Shown here one piece after another: positions 8,909 to 17,918 of a stretch of 64,000 bases of DNA. How positions within the stretch are numbered: position 1 is the first letter of the stretch; every line of letters starts with the position of its first letter. The notes under the pieces are model-generated. The model searched no databases and was not told the DNA's origin. It saw only the letters and a program-made list of their open reading frames with translations. The stretch spans positions 186,001-250,000 of the forward strand of contig JAUHWT010000005.1 in assembly GCA_030427145.1 (NCBI GenBank). Direction: 5' to 3'. The translations under genes and the position numbers were made by a program. This stretch comes from Alphaproteobacteria bacterium. Lineage in GTDB: Bacteria > Pseudomonadota > Alphaproteobacteria > Rhodobacterales > Rhodobacteraceae.

Positions 8909-9910
8909 TCAGACCGCCGCAGCCAGTTCTTTCAGATCCGACAGCACTTCGGCGGCCATATTGAACGACCGCACCCGTGCCTCATGATCGTGGATCATGC
9001 CCGTAACCATCAGTTCATCCGGCTGATACCGCTCGACAATCCATCGAAGCTGATCCCTGACCGTCGCCTTTGACCCGGTGGCCGAACAGGACAGAGCGTG
9101 GTTGACCTGTTCCAGCACCATCGGCGGCACCTCTTCGGTCACGTCGTCAACCGGCTTCGGTAGCGGTCCGGGATTGCCCGTGCGCAGGCGCGAAAACGCG
9201 AGGATCTGGGAAGAGCGCAACCGGTTTGCCTCCGCGTCTGTCTCCGCCGCGCAAACGCCAGCCGCGACCATCAGATACGGCCGCGACAGTGTCTTGGACG
9301 GGCGAAATGTCGTGCGATACATGGTTATGGCCTGCTCCAGCATCGCCGGTGCAAAATGCGACGCAAACGCGTAGGGCAAACCGAGATAGGCCGCCAACTG
9401 CGCTCCGTAGAGGCTCGATCCCAGGATCCACACCGGCACATGCGTCCCGGTGCCGGGAACAGCACGCACCGGACCGGGGTCATCCCCGAAGTACTCCATC
9501 AATTCCTGGACATCCTGCGGGAACGTGTCTTCCTGGGACAGGTTGCGACGCAGCGCACGGGCGGTCGGCATATCAGTTCCCGGAGCCCTGCCCAGACCAA
9601 GATCAATGCGTCCGGGGTAAAGCGTGGCCAGCGTCCCGAACTGTTCCGCGATCATCAAGGGCGCATGGTTTGGCAGCATGATGCCACCGGCGCCGACCCG
9701 CATGGTCCTCGTGGCACCGGCCACGTGACCGATCACAACGGATGTCGCGGCACTGGCGATGCCAGGCATATTGTGATGTTCCGCCAGCCAGTAGCGGTGA
9801 TAGCCCGCCACTTCAGCCGCACGGGCAAGATCGACCGTGTTTGACAATGCGTCGGACGCGGTGCCGCCCTCCGGGATGGGGGACAGGTCAAGTAATGAAA
9901 AATGCTGCAT
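8909..9910 (-). CDS. LLM class flavin-dependent oxidoreductase
   Basis: This 333-residue enzyme belongs to the bacterial luciferase-like (LLM) family, MsnO8-type subgroup, which uses reduced FMN for monooxygenase-like reactions. Typical features are the N-terminal strand [17 protein letters not shown], the [10 protein letters not shown] motif near residue 45, [20 protein letters not shown] and [12 protein letters not shown] chose the ATG at 9910 because a strong ribosome site (GGAGG) lies 5 bases upstream; the longer reading has no such site. The substrate is unknown. The gene converges with the TetR gene, with 4 bases between their ends. Confidence 0.9.
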   Translation of the reverse strand: MQHFSLLDLSPIPEGGTASDALSNTVDLARAAEVAGYHRYWLAEHHNMPGIASAATSVVIGHVAGATRTMRVGAGGIMLPNHAPLMIAEQFGTLATLYPGRIDLGLGRAPGTDMPTARALRRNLSQEDTFPQDVQELMEYFGDDPGPVRAVPGTGTHVPVWILGSSLYGAQLAAYLGLPYAFASHFAPAMLEQAITMYRTTFRPSKTLSRPYLMVAAGVCAAETDAEANRLRSSQILAFSRLRTGNPGPLPKPVDDVTEEVPPMVLEQVNHALSCSATGSKATVRDQLRWIVERYQPDELMVTGMIHDHEARVRSFNMAAEVLSDLKELAAAV

Positions 9911-9948
9911 TGAATGCCTCCGTTGAGAGGCACCTATGCATTCCGCGG

Positions 9949-9974
9949 TCCGGGGCCAAGGCTGCGACCCCGGA
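9949..9974 (-). terminator. Possible terminator hairpin after prs
   Basis: A 7-bp stem (TCCGGGG and CCCCGGA) with a 12-base loop lies just past the prs stop codon and upstream of the LLM gene. There is no run of T after it, so it may stabilise the mRNA end or act only weakly as a terminator. Confidence 0.4.
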
Positions 9975-9985
9975 AACTTCACACG

Positions 9986-11005
9986 CTACTCGGCGGTCGG
10001 ATACAGGGCCTCATAAATCGGCTCGAGCGTTTCGGACTTGAAGAGTGACGAGACGCTGGTGCCGTTGGCGATATTCAGAATGGCCTGCCCGAAGAAAGGC
10101 GCCATGGGAACGATGCGGATGTTCTTGGCCTTTTTGACCGCCTCGGTCGGCTGGATCGAATCGGTGATCACCAAGCTCTTCATGCTGGACTTGGTCACGC
10201 GCTCAACCGCTGGACCGGACAGAACTCCGTGGGTGATGTAGGCATGAACCTCCGCCGCACCCTGGGATTTCAGCAGGTCGGCGGCCTTCACCAGAGTGCC
10301 GGCCGTATCGCAAATGTCGTCAACGATGATACAGATGCGGTCCTTCACCTCACCAATGACAGTCATGGAATCTACCACGCCCGGTGCGGAGCGGCGTTTG
10401 TCCACGATGGCAAGGTCCGCATCAATACGCTCGGCAAGTTCACGGGCACGGGCCACGCCGCCAACGTCGGGCGAGACAACGGTTATCCGCTTGAGATCCT
10501 TGAAGTGGTGACGGATATCCAACGCGAAAACCGGAGAGGCGTAGAGGTTGTCCACCGGAACATCGAAGAAGCCCTGAATCTGCGCGGCGTGCAGATCCAT
10601 GGTCAGAATGCGTTCAATGCCGGCCTGGGTCAGCAGGTTTGCCACCAGTTTCGCGCTGATCGGTGTACGGGCCTTTGTACGGCGATCCTGGCGGGCATAG
10701 CCGAAATACGGGATAACTGCGGTGATGCGATAGGCTGACGAGCGGCGCAGGGCGTCGCACATGATCAGCAGTTCCATCAGGTTGTCATTCGCCGGGTTCG
10801 AGGTCGACTGAATAATGAACATGTCCTCACCACGGACATTTTCATAGACCTCAACGAAGATCTCGGCGTCGTTGAACCTTTCCACCCGCGTATCGACCAA
10901 AGAGACGGGTTCGCCCCGGTGGATCGAAATGCGCCGGGCTATTCCCTTGGCCAGCGGCTGGTTGGAATTTCCCGCGATGAGCTTGGGCCGGAAGAGCTGG
11001 TGCAT
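9986..11005 (-). CDS. prs: Ribose-phosphate pyrophosphokinase (PRPP synthetase)
   Basis: Prs makes PRPP from ribose 5-phosphate and ATP, supplying purine, pyrimidine, histidine, tryptophan and NAD synthesis. The 339 residues include the flexible-loop region ([20 protein letters not shown]), [12 protein letters not shown], and the PRPP-binding signature [11 protein letters not shown] near 230-240. The start [13 protein letters not shown] is typical of alphaproteobacterial members. It is divergent from the isomerase gene at 11126 and is followed by a weak hairpin. The gene is essential in nearly all bacteria that have it. Confidence 0.96.
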   Translation of the reverse strand: MHQLFRPKLIAGNSNQPLAKGIARRISIHRGEPVSLVDTRVERFNDAEIFVEVYENVRGEDMFIIQSTSNPANDNLMELLIMCDALRRSSAYRITAVIPYFGYARQDRRTKARTPISAKLVANLLTQAGIERILTMDLHAAQIQGFFDVPVDNLYASPVFALDIRHHFKDLKRITVVSPDVGGVARARELAERIDADLAIVDKRRSAPGVVDSMTVIGEVKDRICIIVDDICDTAGTLVKAADLLKSQGAAEVHAYITHGVLSGPAVERVTKSSMKSLVITDSIQPTEAVKKAKNIRIVPMAPFFGQAILNIANGTSVSSLFKSETLEPIYEALYPTAE

Positions 11006-11125
11006 GGATGGCGGACCTTTGGCAGTTGCGCTCTGGAGTTGCCAGGTGGGGTATCAGGGGAATCGGGCCTTGCAAAGCCCCTGAATACCCAGAACATTGC
11101 CTGCAACTTCATTCAGGAGCCCTCC

Positions 11126-11728
11126 ATGACCGAGATCGACTATTATTACTTTCCACTGTCACCCTACTGCTACGCTGCGGGCCTCGGCCTTGAGGAAATT
11201 GCGGCGCGGCATGGTGCAAAGATCAATTACCGCCCGTTCAATCTGATCCGCCTGTTTCAAGAAACCGGGACGGCGATGCCAAAAGACAGGCCCATTGCGC
11301 GGCAGAAATACCGCCTGAAAGACATTGCACGCTCCGCGAAAATGGCCGGTCTGCCGGTGAACGTTCAGCCCGCGCACTGGCCGACCAATCCGGTACCGGC
11401 CAGCAGCGCCATTATCGTTGCGGACAGTGTAGGCGGAGGCGATACGGGGAAACTGTGCCACGGTTTTTGCCGGGCCGTTTGGGCGGAGGAAAAGAACATC
11501 GCGGATGAGGAAGTGGTCGCCTCATGCCTTGAGGCTGCGGGATTTGACGCCAATCAGGATCCGGCCGCACTTGAGGCCGCTTCAAAGACCATTGAGGCAA
11601 ATACGGATGAAGCCCTGAAAAACCACGTGTTCGGTGCGCCCACGTATATCGTCGGGGATGAACTGTTTTGGGGGAACGACCGCCTGGCGTTCCTCGATGC
11701 CCATCTGGCGGAATTGAAGGCCGGTTAA
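11126..11728 (+). CDS. 2-hydroxychromene-2-carboxylate isomerase family (DsbA-like)
   Basis: This 200-residue protein has the DsbA/kappa-GST thioredoxin fold of the 2-hydroxychromene-2-carboxylate isomerase family. The usual CxxC is replaced by SPYC (PLSPYCYAAGLGLEE, residues about 10-24), as in glutathione-dependent isomerases where a Ser binds the glutathione. FGAPTYIVGDELFWGNDRL near the C-terminus is the cis-Pro region and family signature. The ATG at 11126 follows an AGGAG site. Its reaction here is not known; no naphthalene-degradation genes are nearby. It converges with ycgN, leaving 4 bases between the stops. Confidence 0.85.
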   Translation: MTEIDYYYFPLSPYCYAAGLGLEEIAARHGAKINYRPFNLIRLFQETGTAMPKDRPIARQKYRLKDIARSAKMAGLPVNVQPAHWPTNPVPASSAIIVADSVGGGDTGKLCHGFCRAVWAEEKNIADEEVVASCLEAAGFDANQDPAALEAASKTIEANTDEALKNHVFGAPTYIVGDELFWGNDRLAFLDAHLAELKAG

Positions 11729-11732
11729 AAGC

Positions 11733-12218
11733 TCACCCGAAATCCTCGATGACGTGGTCCTCCCAGTCATCCTCGTCGACCTCATACTCCGGCACGGTTT
11801 TTGCGGGCAGAGATTTGCCCGCCCGTGCCACCGAATTGCGGTCCCCTGAGATTAACGGATGCCACGGTTCCAGGTCGTGGCCATCAAACACCAGACGATA
11901 GGCGCAGGTGTGCGGCATCCACTGCAGCACCTCCTCCATATTGTCACGGGTCAGCACAACGCAGCCTGCCACAAGCTGACGACGCAGCGGGTAGTTTCCA
12001 CACCGGCACGCACCAGTATCGAGGAGCCGGCAGGAGATATTGGTGTAATGCACTTCACCGCTGTCCTCGTCCTCCAGTTTCACAAGACAGCATTTTGCGC
12101 ATCCGTCGCACAGCGCCTCCCACTCCCGACGCGGAAGCTCATCAAGTGGGTACCGCCGCCAGAATTCGGGCCGCAAACCAGTGCGGTCTATTGGATCGCT
12201 GTCATCCTTACGCGTCAT
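11733..12218 (-). CDS. YcgN/UPF0260 family cysteine-cluster protein
   Basis: This 161-residue protein belongs to the YcgN (UPF0260, zinc/iron-chelating) family. Cysteines are arranged as CDGCAKCC near residues 37-44, then C63 in NISCRLL, C70-R-C72 (GACRCGNYP) and one in MPHTCAYRL, consistent with metal binding. The biochemical role is unknown. It overlaps the end of ribF by ATGA and is therefore translationally coupled to it. Confidence 0.9.
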   Translation of the reverse strand: MTRKDDSDPIDRTGLRPEFWRRYPLDELPRREWEALCDGCAKCCLVKLEDEDSGEVHYTNISCRLLDTGACRCGNYPLRRQLVAGCVVLTRDNMEEVLQWMPHTCAYRLVFDGHDLEPWHPLISGDRNSVARAGKSLPAKTVPEYEVDEDDWEDHVIEDFG

Positions 12219-13159
12219 GGCAAAAAGGGCGTTGTGGTGGCGCGCGCCTTTTGCACGTCGAGTGCCATCTGGGATTTCAGTGCCTCGACATCATCAAACT
12301 TCCATTCCGACCGCTGGTAGTCCACCAGTGCTACGGAAACGAGTTCTCCGTAGAGATCACCACTGAAATCCAGCAGATACACTTCAATGTTTGGTGCGTT
12401 TTTCCCAAAGGTGGGCCGTTCGCCAAAGGAGGCCGCACCAGCATAGGTGCCGACATGTGATCCGGTCAGAACATCGACGAGCACGCTGTAGACGCCATAT
12501 TTCGGTATGTGCAGACCGTCCGGATCGAGATTGATGGTGGGAAACCCGAGGTTGCGGCCACGTTTGTCACCGTGCTGGACCTGACCCTCCATCCGGTGCC
12601 AGTGGCCAAGGATACGGCGGGCGGTCGCCGGGTCGCCATCAGCCAGCGCGTTGCGGATGGCTGTCGAGGAATAATCCCCCTCCCCGTCTGAGACAAGTGG
12701 AGCGACCGTGACGTCAAAGCCGAATTTCGCCCCTGCAGTCTTCAGGAAATCAACATCTCCCGTGCGCCCCTTGCCGAACCGGAAATCCGCACCGGCAACC
12801 AGATGCACAATGCCCAGCGCACCAACGAGAATATCCTCTACGAACTGGTCCGCCGTTAGACTGGCAAGATCGGCATTGAAGGGAATTTCATATAGCTGTT
12901 CGACACCAAGCTTCTCAAGACGCCTTGCACGAACATCGGCCGTCATGAGGCGGAACGGCGGTGCGTCCTTTTGGAAAAAGCTGCGCGGATGCGGCTCAAA
13001 CGTCACGACCCCAAACGGGGCGTCATGACTGACGGCCGCGGCGCGGGCGAGAGCCAGTACCGACTGATGGCCGAGGTGAACACCGTCAAAATTACCGATG
13101 GCAACCGCAGCTCCGCGGTCGTCCCAAGACAGGTTTCTGTAGTCAAGCTGTCGTTTCAT
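12215..13159 (-). CDS. ribF: Bifunctional riboflavin kinase/FAD synthetase
   Basis: RibF converts riboflavin to FMN and FMN to FAD. The N-terminal adenylyltransferase domain starts with AIGNFDGVHLGHQSVL (about 20-35) and the C-terminal kinase domain carries GDKRGRNLGFPTINLD. The 314 residues fit the family. The ATG at 13159 is preferred to the longer frame because MKRQLDYRNL begins just before the domain. Downstream it overlaps ycgN by 4 bases; upstream the MaoC gene ends 26 bases away, so the three genes may form one transcript. Confidence 0.95.
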   Translation of the reverse strand: MKRQLDYRNLSWDDRGAAVAIGNFDGVHLGHQSVLALARAAAVSHDAPFGVVTFEPHPRSFFQKDAPPFRLMTADVRARRLEKLGVEQLYEIPFNADLASLTADQFVEDILVGALGIVHLVAGADFRFGKGRTGDVDFLKTAGAKFGFDVTVAPLVSDGEGDYSSTAIRNALADGDPATARRILGHWHRMEGQVQHGDKRGRNLGFPTINLDPDGLHIPKYGVYSVLVDVLTGSHVGTYAGAASFGERPTFGKNAPNIEVYLLDFSGDLYGELVSVALVDYQRSEWKFDDVEALKSQMALDVQKARATTTPFLP

Positions 13160-13185
13160 TGCCCTTATCGGGCCGGAACGACCCT

Positions 13186-13641
13186 TCAGTCTGCGGCCTT
13201 GGCCGGTGCGAGAACCAGGGCATCGCCCTTTAAAACCACCGTATCGCCCACGCGGCATTTGCATTCAAGGGTAACCCTGCTGCGCCGGTGGTCAATTTCC
13301 GCAACGGTAACCGTGGCCTCAACCCGGTCATTCGGCCGGACAGGGGCGAAGAAGGTCAGGTTCTGCTTGAGATAGATCGTACCGTGGCCCGGCAACTGCT
13401 GACCAATGATGGCGGAAATCAGCCCGGCAGTAAGCATTCCGTGGGCGATGCGGCCACCGAAGATCGTGCCGCTCGCGTAGTCGTCGCACATGTGCACCGG
13501 GTTATGGTCGGAGGACAGATCCGCGAACATGCCAATCTCCCGATCGGTTATGGTTTTCACGAGCCGGCGGCTCATGCCAACCGTCAAATCCTCAATATGT
13601 ATCGTGCCAACTGGCAGATCACGACATTCACCGTCCAACAT
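13186..13641 (-). CDS. MaoC/PhaJ-like (R)-enoyl-CoA hydratase
   Basis: This 151-residue hot-dog-fold protein has the hydratase-2 active-site pattern D-x4-H (DHNPVH, D45 and H50) and the following FGGRIAHGML motif. PhaJ-type members hydrate crotonyl-CoA to (R)-3-hydroxybutyryl-CoA, linking beta-oxidation to PHA synthesis; other MaoC proteins act in different acyl-CoA pathways. I chose the ATG at 13641; a TTG at 13653 is an alternative. A TTGCACTGCAACAT sequence 27 bases upstream also lies in the phasin promoter, which supports a PHA role. It is followed by ribF on the same strand. Confidence 0.85.
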   Translation of the reverse strand: MLDGECRDLPVGTIHIEDLTVGMSRRLVKTITDREIGMFADLSSDHNPVHMCDDYASGTIFGGRIAHGMLTAGLISAIIGQQLPGHGTIYLKQNLTFFAPVRPNDRVEATVTVAEIDHRRSRVTLECKCRVGDTVVLKGDALVLAPAKAAD

Positions 13642-13667
13642 CGCCGTATCCAATCATCCGTTACGCA

Positions 13668-13681
13668 TTGCACTGCAACAT
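13668..13681 (-). promoter_or_regulatory. Probable PhaR-type operator upstream of maoC
   Basis: TTGCACTGCAACAT occurs here and again, base for base, in the phasin promoter at 29602-29615. Its core TTGCA-C-TGCAA is a palindrome. Known PhaR sites in Paracoccus and Rhodobacter are TGC-rich with a CTGC/GCAG dyad, so a PhaR operator is a reasonable inference, not shown directly. Confidence 0.6.
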
Positions 13682-13848
13682 TCTTTAGGGCAGTGGAATT
13701 TCAAAATCAATACCCTTGCGCAACTTATATCACAAAATGACTCAGTTTGGATAACTTTATTGCTTTTTGGTTTCGAGAATTGGAAGCAGCGGGACGCCAA
13801 CACTTGCCCCATACAAACGGAAACAACGTAACCCATTGGTATTATAAA

Positions 13849-13878
13849 CGAAAAGAAAACGCCCCTCACAGAGGGGCG
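13849..13878 (-). terminator. Rho-independent terminator of pyk
   Basis: Read on the minus strand, CGCCCCTC-TGT-GAGGGGCG is followed by GTTTTCTTTT. The 8-bp GC stem with a T-rich tail lies about 70 bases past the pyk stop. The rest of the 306-base gap between maoC and pyk (13642-13947) is AT-rich, holds the operator above and presumably the maoC promoter, and shows no further gene. Confidence 0.85.
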
Positions 13879-13947
13879 CGAAACATTCTTAGCCGAAATT
13901 TTCGAGGATTACCGCTTAAACCGAACGGAAACCCGGGCCGGAGGGAA

Positions 13948-15405
13948 TTAATCCTCTTCCCAGCCCTCGTAGATCGCCTTTTCATTGCACACTGCAACAC
14001 GAAGAATGTTGGTCGAACCAGGCGTGCTGAACGGCACACCGGCCATGATCACGATGCGTTCGCTCTCGGTCGCGAATCCGTCGCGCCGGGCGGACCGGGC
14101 TGCGTTCACAACCGCTTCCTTAAAGCGGCCAACAACATCCGTTACGACGCAGTGCAGCCCCCAGGAGAGGCTGAGCCGCCGTGCGGTTCCAGCCAGCGGT
14201 GTCAGGGCAATGATCGGCACGCGCGGACGCTCGCGGGCCGCAAGCAGTGCCGTGGTGCCGGTTTCGGTAAAACAGCAGATCGCCTTGATGTTGGTGGCTT
14301 CCGCAACTTCACGGGCGGCGGAGGTGATCGCATCGGCAACACTCTCGCGGTGCGGCGTACGGGACGCCTCAATCACCTGTCGGTAGATGTCATCGCTCTC
14401 GACGGACAGGGCGACATTGTCCATGGTGGTAACGGCCTCAACCGGATAACTGCCCGCAGCACTTTCGGCCGACAGCATAACGGCGTCGGCGCCCTCGTAA
14501 ATTGCCGCCGCAACGTCGGCAACTTCGGCCCGTGTTGGAACCGGGCTCTCGATCATGCTCTCCATCATCTGGGTCGCGACGATCACGGGCTTACCCATGG
14601 ACCGGGCGCTGCGGATCAGACGCTTTTGAATCGGCGGCAGGCTGGTAACGGGAAGTTCCACGCCTAGGTCACCACGGGCAACCATGATGCCGTCAGAAGC
14701 CCGCAGGATTTCGCCGTAAGCGTCAACCGCCGCGGGCTTTTCGATCTTCGACAGGATTGCGGCGCGGCCTTTGGCAAGCTCCCGGGCCTGCTGAACATCC
14801 GCGGCGCGCTGCACGAAGCTCAGCGCCAGCCAGTCGACGCCAAGTTCACAGACAAACTCCAGATCGCTGATGTCCTTCGGCGAAAGGGCCGCCAGTGGCA
14901 AAACCACGTCAGGGACATTGACGCCCTTGCGGTTGGAAATCTCGCCCCCGACCAGCACCTCGGTTGTCGCGTGGTTCTCAGAACAGTCCGTCACCTTCAG
15001 GCGAATTTTGCCGTCATTTACAAGGAGGGTCGATCCCGGCTTCAGGGCCTGGAAGATTTCCGGATGCGGGAGGCATACGCGGGTTTCGTCACCTTCGACA
15101 TCGTCCAGGTCGAACCGGAAGGAGGCGCCCTCCTCCAGCATCTCGCTGCCGTTTTTGAAAACGCCGCAACGCAGTTTTGGCCCCTGAAGGTCCGCCAGAA
15201 TACAGATCGGCCGCCCGACCTCCTCCTCAACCTCGCGGATGGTCGCGTGGCGTTTGGCGATCTCTTCCTGTGAACCGTGGCTCATGTTGAGGCGGAAGAC
15301 GTCCGCGCCCGCGAGGAAGAGTGCCTTCACCATCTCCCGGGACTCCGATGCCGGTCCGAGGGTTGCTACGATCTTCAGATTTCGCTGCCTGCGTAGTGGT
15401 GCCAT
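13948..15405 (-). CDS. pyk: Pyruvate kinase
   Basis: Pyruvate kinase transfers phosphate from phosphoenolpyruvate to ADP, the last step of glycolysis. Motifs are complete: KIVATLGPAS near the start, FRLNMSHG, the B-domain, the catalytic ILSKIEKP with its Lys, MVARGDLGVELP, and VATQMMESM-x-ESPVPTRAEVADVA. At 485 residues the length is normal. The ATG at 15405 has AGGGGCAGGA just upstream and is preferred to a TTG at 15420. The gene has its own terminator and is divergent from the amidohydrolase gene across 290 bases, which contain no other coding sequence I can support. Confidence 0.97.
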   Translation of the reverse strand: MAPLRRQRNLKIVATLGPASESREMVKALFLAGADVFRLNMSHGSQEEIAKRHATIREVEEEVGRPICILADLQGPKLRCGVFKNGSEMLEEGASFRFDLDDVEGDETRVCLPHPEIFQALKPGSTLLVNDGKIRLKVTDCSENHATTEVLVGGEISNRKGVNVPDVVLPLAALSPKDISDLEFVCELGVDWLALSFVQRAADVQQARELAKGRAAILSKIEKPAAVDAYGEILRASDGIMVARGDLGVELPVTSLPPIQKRLIRSARSMGKPVIVATQMMESMIESPVPTRAEVADVAAAIYEGADAVMLSAESAAGSYPVEAVTTMDNVALSVESDDIYRQVIEASRTPHRESVADAITSAAREVAEATNIKAICCFTETGTTALLAARERPRVPIIALTPLAGTARRLSLSWGLHCVVTDVVGRFKEAVVNAARSARRDGFATESERIVIMAGVPFSTPGSTNILRVAVCNEKAIYEGWEED

Positions 15406-15695
15406 GTCCTGCCCCTGCAAAATTCGCTAAGTGCAGTTAACGGGATTCGGCCCTGTGCGCAAACCCAATATGTTCAGTATGATCAAATTCGAAAACGAAA
15501 ACGAACATTTTCGCAACCGCACATCGAACCGACAAACCAGTTGTCAGACGCATGGGAATACACACCAAAAGGCAGCATTACTTCCTTCTAAGACCACCCA
15601 GGCAGATGAAACCGACAGCTTAACCGGCTGTTCGACTGAAGCGCCGTAGCAGCTTGCATCTGGTGCAGCACGGCAAAAGGCCATATATCCGCGCC

Positions 15696-16490
15696 ATGCC
15701 AGATGATTTGAGACCGAATCTCCGCGAGGAGCCGTATGAAGTCGTTAATGGAGATGTACGCTCCGGAACGCTTATCCTGTGTGACCACGCCTCGAACATC
15801 GTGCCACAGGACGTGAATGGTGGTACGCTTGGCCTGCCGGACGCGGATATGAACAGGCATATTGCCTGGGATATCGGAGCGGCCGGTGTGTCGGTTGAGT
15901 TGGCCCGGCTGATGAACGCCCCTGCAATCCTGTCGCGGTTTTCGCGGCTGGTGATCGATCCCAACCGGGGCGAGGACGATCCGACGCTGGTGATGCGGCT
16001 TTATGATGGCACGATCATCCCCGGCAACCGTCAAGTTAATCCCGAGGATGTGGAATATCGGCTGAACCGGTTCCACCGCCCCTACCATGACGAGGTCACG
16101 CGTCTGATCGACCGGGCCGAGGAGTTTCACCCGCAGCCCGCACTGATATCCGTTCACTCCTATACGCCCCAGCTGAAGGGACGTGGCCTGCGCCCATGGC
16201 ATGTGGGCGTGCTTTGGGACGCGGATGGACGAATTGCCGAACCGCTCATTGAAAGACTTCGTCAGGAGGACGATCTTTGTATTGGGGACAATCAGCCATA
16301 TTCGGGTCAGCTGAAGGGCGACACCATGAGCCGCCACGGAACCGATCGCGGTTTTCCCCATGTTTTGATTGAGCTGCGCCACGATCTCATCGACACGGCT
16401 TCAACCCAGAAGGCCTGGGCCGCAAGACTGGCACCGATTTTGGGAACGATCATTGATGAGACGCGGGCAAGGGAGAGCGAAAATGGATAA
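15696..16490 (+). CDS. N-formylglutamate amidohydrolase family protein
   Basis: This 264-residue protein belongs to the N-formylglutamate deformylase (HutG-like) family, zinc amidohydrolases. Supporting motifs are CDHASNIVP near residue 28, HIAWDIGA, RLVIDPNR, the SVHSYTP strand and GFPHVLIELRHDLI. True HutG acts in histidine breakdown, but no hut genes are near, so the substrate is uncertain. The ATG at 15696 is preferred to the longer frame. Its last 8 bases overlap the DUF1244 gene, with which it is clearly coupled. Confidence 0.88.
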   Translation: MPDDLRPNLREEPYEVVNGDVRSGTLILCDHASNIVPQDVNGGTLGLPDADMNRHIAWDIGAAGVSVELARLMNAPAILSRFSRLVIDPNRGEDDPTLVMRLYDGTIIPGNRQVNPEDVEYRLNRFHRPYHDEVTRLIDRAEEFHPQPALISVHSYTPQLKGRGLRPWHVGVLWDADGRIAEPLIERLRQEDDLCIGDNQPYSGQLKGDTMSRHGTDRGFPHVLIELRHDLIDTASTQKAWAARLAPILGTIIDETRARESENG

Positions 16491-16773
16491 ACAGACCGAA
16501 ACCGAACTTGAGGCCGCCGCATTCCGCGCGCTGCGGGACCACCTGCGTGAGCGGACCGACGTTCAGAATATCGATATGATGAACCTCGCGGGCTTTTGCC
16601 GGAACTGTCTGAGCCGCTGGTATCAGGAAGCCGCAAACGCCAGGGACATCCATATGGACAAGGCGCAGGCGCGCGAGATCGTCTACGGCATGCCCTTTGA
16701 CGAATGGCGCGACAAATATCAAACGGAAGCCTCCGACGAGGCGAAAGCAAAGTTCGCGGATACGCATTCCTGA
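16483..16773 (+). CDS. DUF1244 family protein
   Basis: This 96-residue cytosolic protein matches the DUF1244 family: LRERTDVQNIDMMNLAGF, CRNCLSRWY and YGMPFDEWRDKYQ are its conserved blocks. The CRNC pair could bind a metal or be redox-active. No function is established for the family. The ATG overlaps the end of the amidohydrolase gene by 8 bases, and a terminator follows 8 bases after the stop. Confidence 0.9.
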   Translation: MDKQTETELEAAAFRALRDHLRERTDVQNIDMMNLAGFCRNCLSRWYQEAANARDIHMDKAQAREIVYGMPFDEWRDKYQTEASDEAKAKFADTHS

Positions 16774-16781
16774 TGTAAAAA

Positions 16782-16802
16782 CGCCGGGCGTCCTGCCCGG
16801 CG
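16782..16802. terminator. Terminator between DUF1244 and HAD genes
   Basis: CGCCGGGC-GTCCT-GCCCGGCG forms a perfect 8-bp stem with a 5-base loop, with A-rich sequence before and T-rich sequence (TTTCATTTT) after it, so it can serve the two convergent genes in both directions. Confidence 0.85.
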
Positions 16803-16822
16803 CTTTCATTTTGTGCGGGCTG

Positions 16823-17701
16823 TTACCGCAAGAAGCCCATGGCATATTTGGGTGACAGTTTGGCCTCCGCCAAAAACCGGTCCAGCAGTTTCGGGTCGGG
16901 GCCCGAAGAGGGAGTAGTTTCCGTTTCCTCCGCGGCCAGGCCACCGGTGACAAATATCGCATCGAGGGACTCACCCATCGCACCCGTTATGTCCGTGAAT
17001 ATACCGTCCCCGATGCAGACAATGTCCATCCCATCCCGGTCCATTCCCTTTTCGTTTTCCAAACGCCGCCGGGCCAGATCATAAATGGGGGCGTGAGGTT
17101 TGCCGAAGTAGTAACTCTGTCCGCCCGCCTCGGTATAGGCCGCCGCAATGGCTCCCGCGCAATAGATCCGGGTCTCACCCACATCGACGATAACATCCGG
17201 ATTGGCGCAGAGAAGTTTCAGACCTTTGTTTACGCCATAGAGGATGGTGGCGCGGTAATCCTCCGGGGTTTCGGACCGGTCATCGAAAAGCCCGGTGCAA
17301 ACGATACCTTCGGCCTCCTCCAGCGGAACGAGTTCCACATCAAATGGTTTGCCGTTCTCGTCCTTGAAAAAGACGAGATCCTTTTCAGGACCAACATGAT
17401 AGACCTTGCGACCCACAAAACCATCGGCCATGGCGGTCTGCGCGGCATCCCCGGACGTGACGATCAGGTCCCAGCATTCGCGTGAGGCGCCGAGGCGGTC
17501 GATCTGCGTTCGGACCGAGCGCCAGGGACGCGGGGCATTGGTGAGAAGGACCACCCTGCCTCCGCCCGAGCGAAATTTTTCAAGCGCCGCAACAGCATCG
17601 GGAAATGCGGCTTTGCCATTATGCAGGCAGCCCCACAGGTCGCAGAAGAGTACGTTGTACCCCGGATCGACCTCATCAAGGGATTGAATTATCTGGGTCA
17701 T
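16823..17701 (-). CDS. HAD-superfamily hydrolase, TIGR01459 type
   Basis: This 292-residue HAD hydrolase belongs to class IIA (NagD-like). Motif I is FCDLWGCLHNG (residues about 19-29; the second Asp of the usual DxD is replaced by Trp-Gly as in this subfamily), motif II VVLLTNAPRP, the cap domain follows, and the end carries GKPHAPIYDLARRRL and motif III/IV CIGDGIFTDITGA. These proteins dephosphorylate small phosphorylated metabolites; the substrate is unknown. It is divergent from groES. Confidence 0.88.
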   Translation of the reverse strand: MTQIIQSLDEVDPGYNVLFCDLWGCLHNGKAAFPDAVAALEKFRSGGGRVVLLTNAPRPWRSVRTQIDRLGASRECWDLIVTSGDAAQTAMADGFVGRKVYHVGPEKDLVFFKDENGKPFDVELVPLEEAEGIVCTGLFDDRSETPEDYRATILYGVNKGLKLLCANPDVIVDVGETRIYCAGAIAAAYTEAGGQSYYFGKPHAPIYDLARRRLENEKGMDRDGMDIVCIGDGIFTDITGAMGESLDAIFVTGGLAAEETETTPSSGPDPKLLDRFLAEAKLSPKYAMGFLR

Positions 17702-17795
17702 TGCGGCTCCGGCAAAAGTTGGTTACAACGCGCCCGCCTCTAGCGGAAAACACGCCGAACATAAAGTCCGGTCGCTAAAATTTCCCCGAAGCTTT

Positions 17796-17827
17796 CCCTT
17801 GACTCGTCGAGACCCCCTTCATAAATA
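17796..17827 (+). promoter_or_regulatory. groESL promoter, sigma-32/sigma-70-like
   Basis: CCCTTGACT starts at 17796 and CCCCCTTCATAAATA ends at 17827. TTGACT and TAAATA are 17 bases apart, which fits a sigma-70 promoter, but CCCTTGA followed by a CCCC-rich extended -10 also resembles heat-shock sigma-32 (RpoH) promoters. The CIRCE element begins 8 bases downstream. Confidence 0.7.
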
Positions 17828-17834
17828 AGCCTTG

Positions 17835-17861
17835 TTAGCACTCCACCAAGTGGAGTGCTAA
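17835..17861. promoter_or_regulatory. CIRCE element (HrcA operator)
   Basis: A canonical CIRCE: TTAGCACTC, 9-base spacer, GAGTGCTAA, with no mismatch in either arm. HrcA binds this site and represses groESL until heat stress titrates it. It lies between the promoter and groES, so it would be in the 5' leader or at the transcript start. Confidence 0.97.
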
Positions 17862-17918
17862 AGGGAAAACGCAAACCGTTCCGTGAGGGAACGGAAAGCA
17901 ACAAGGAGCAACTCCGAA

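Noticed and set aside
15406-15695. Repeated TTCGAAAACGAAAACGAA-like sequence in the pyk upstream gap
   Set aside because: Short and imperfect; could be part of the promoter region but no symmetrical or conserved element can be defined.
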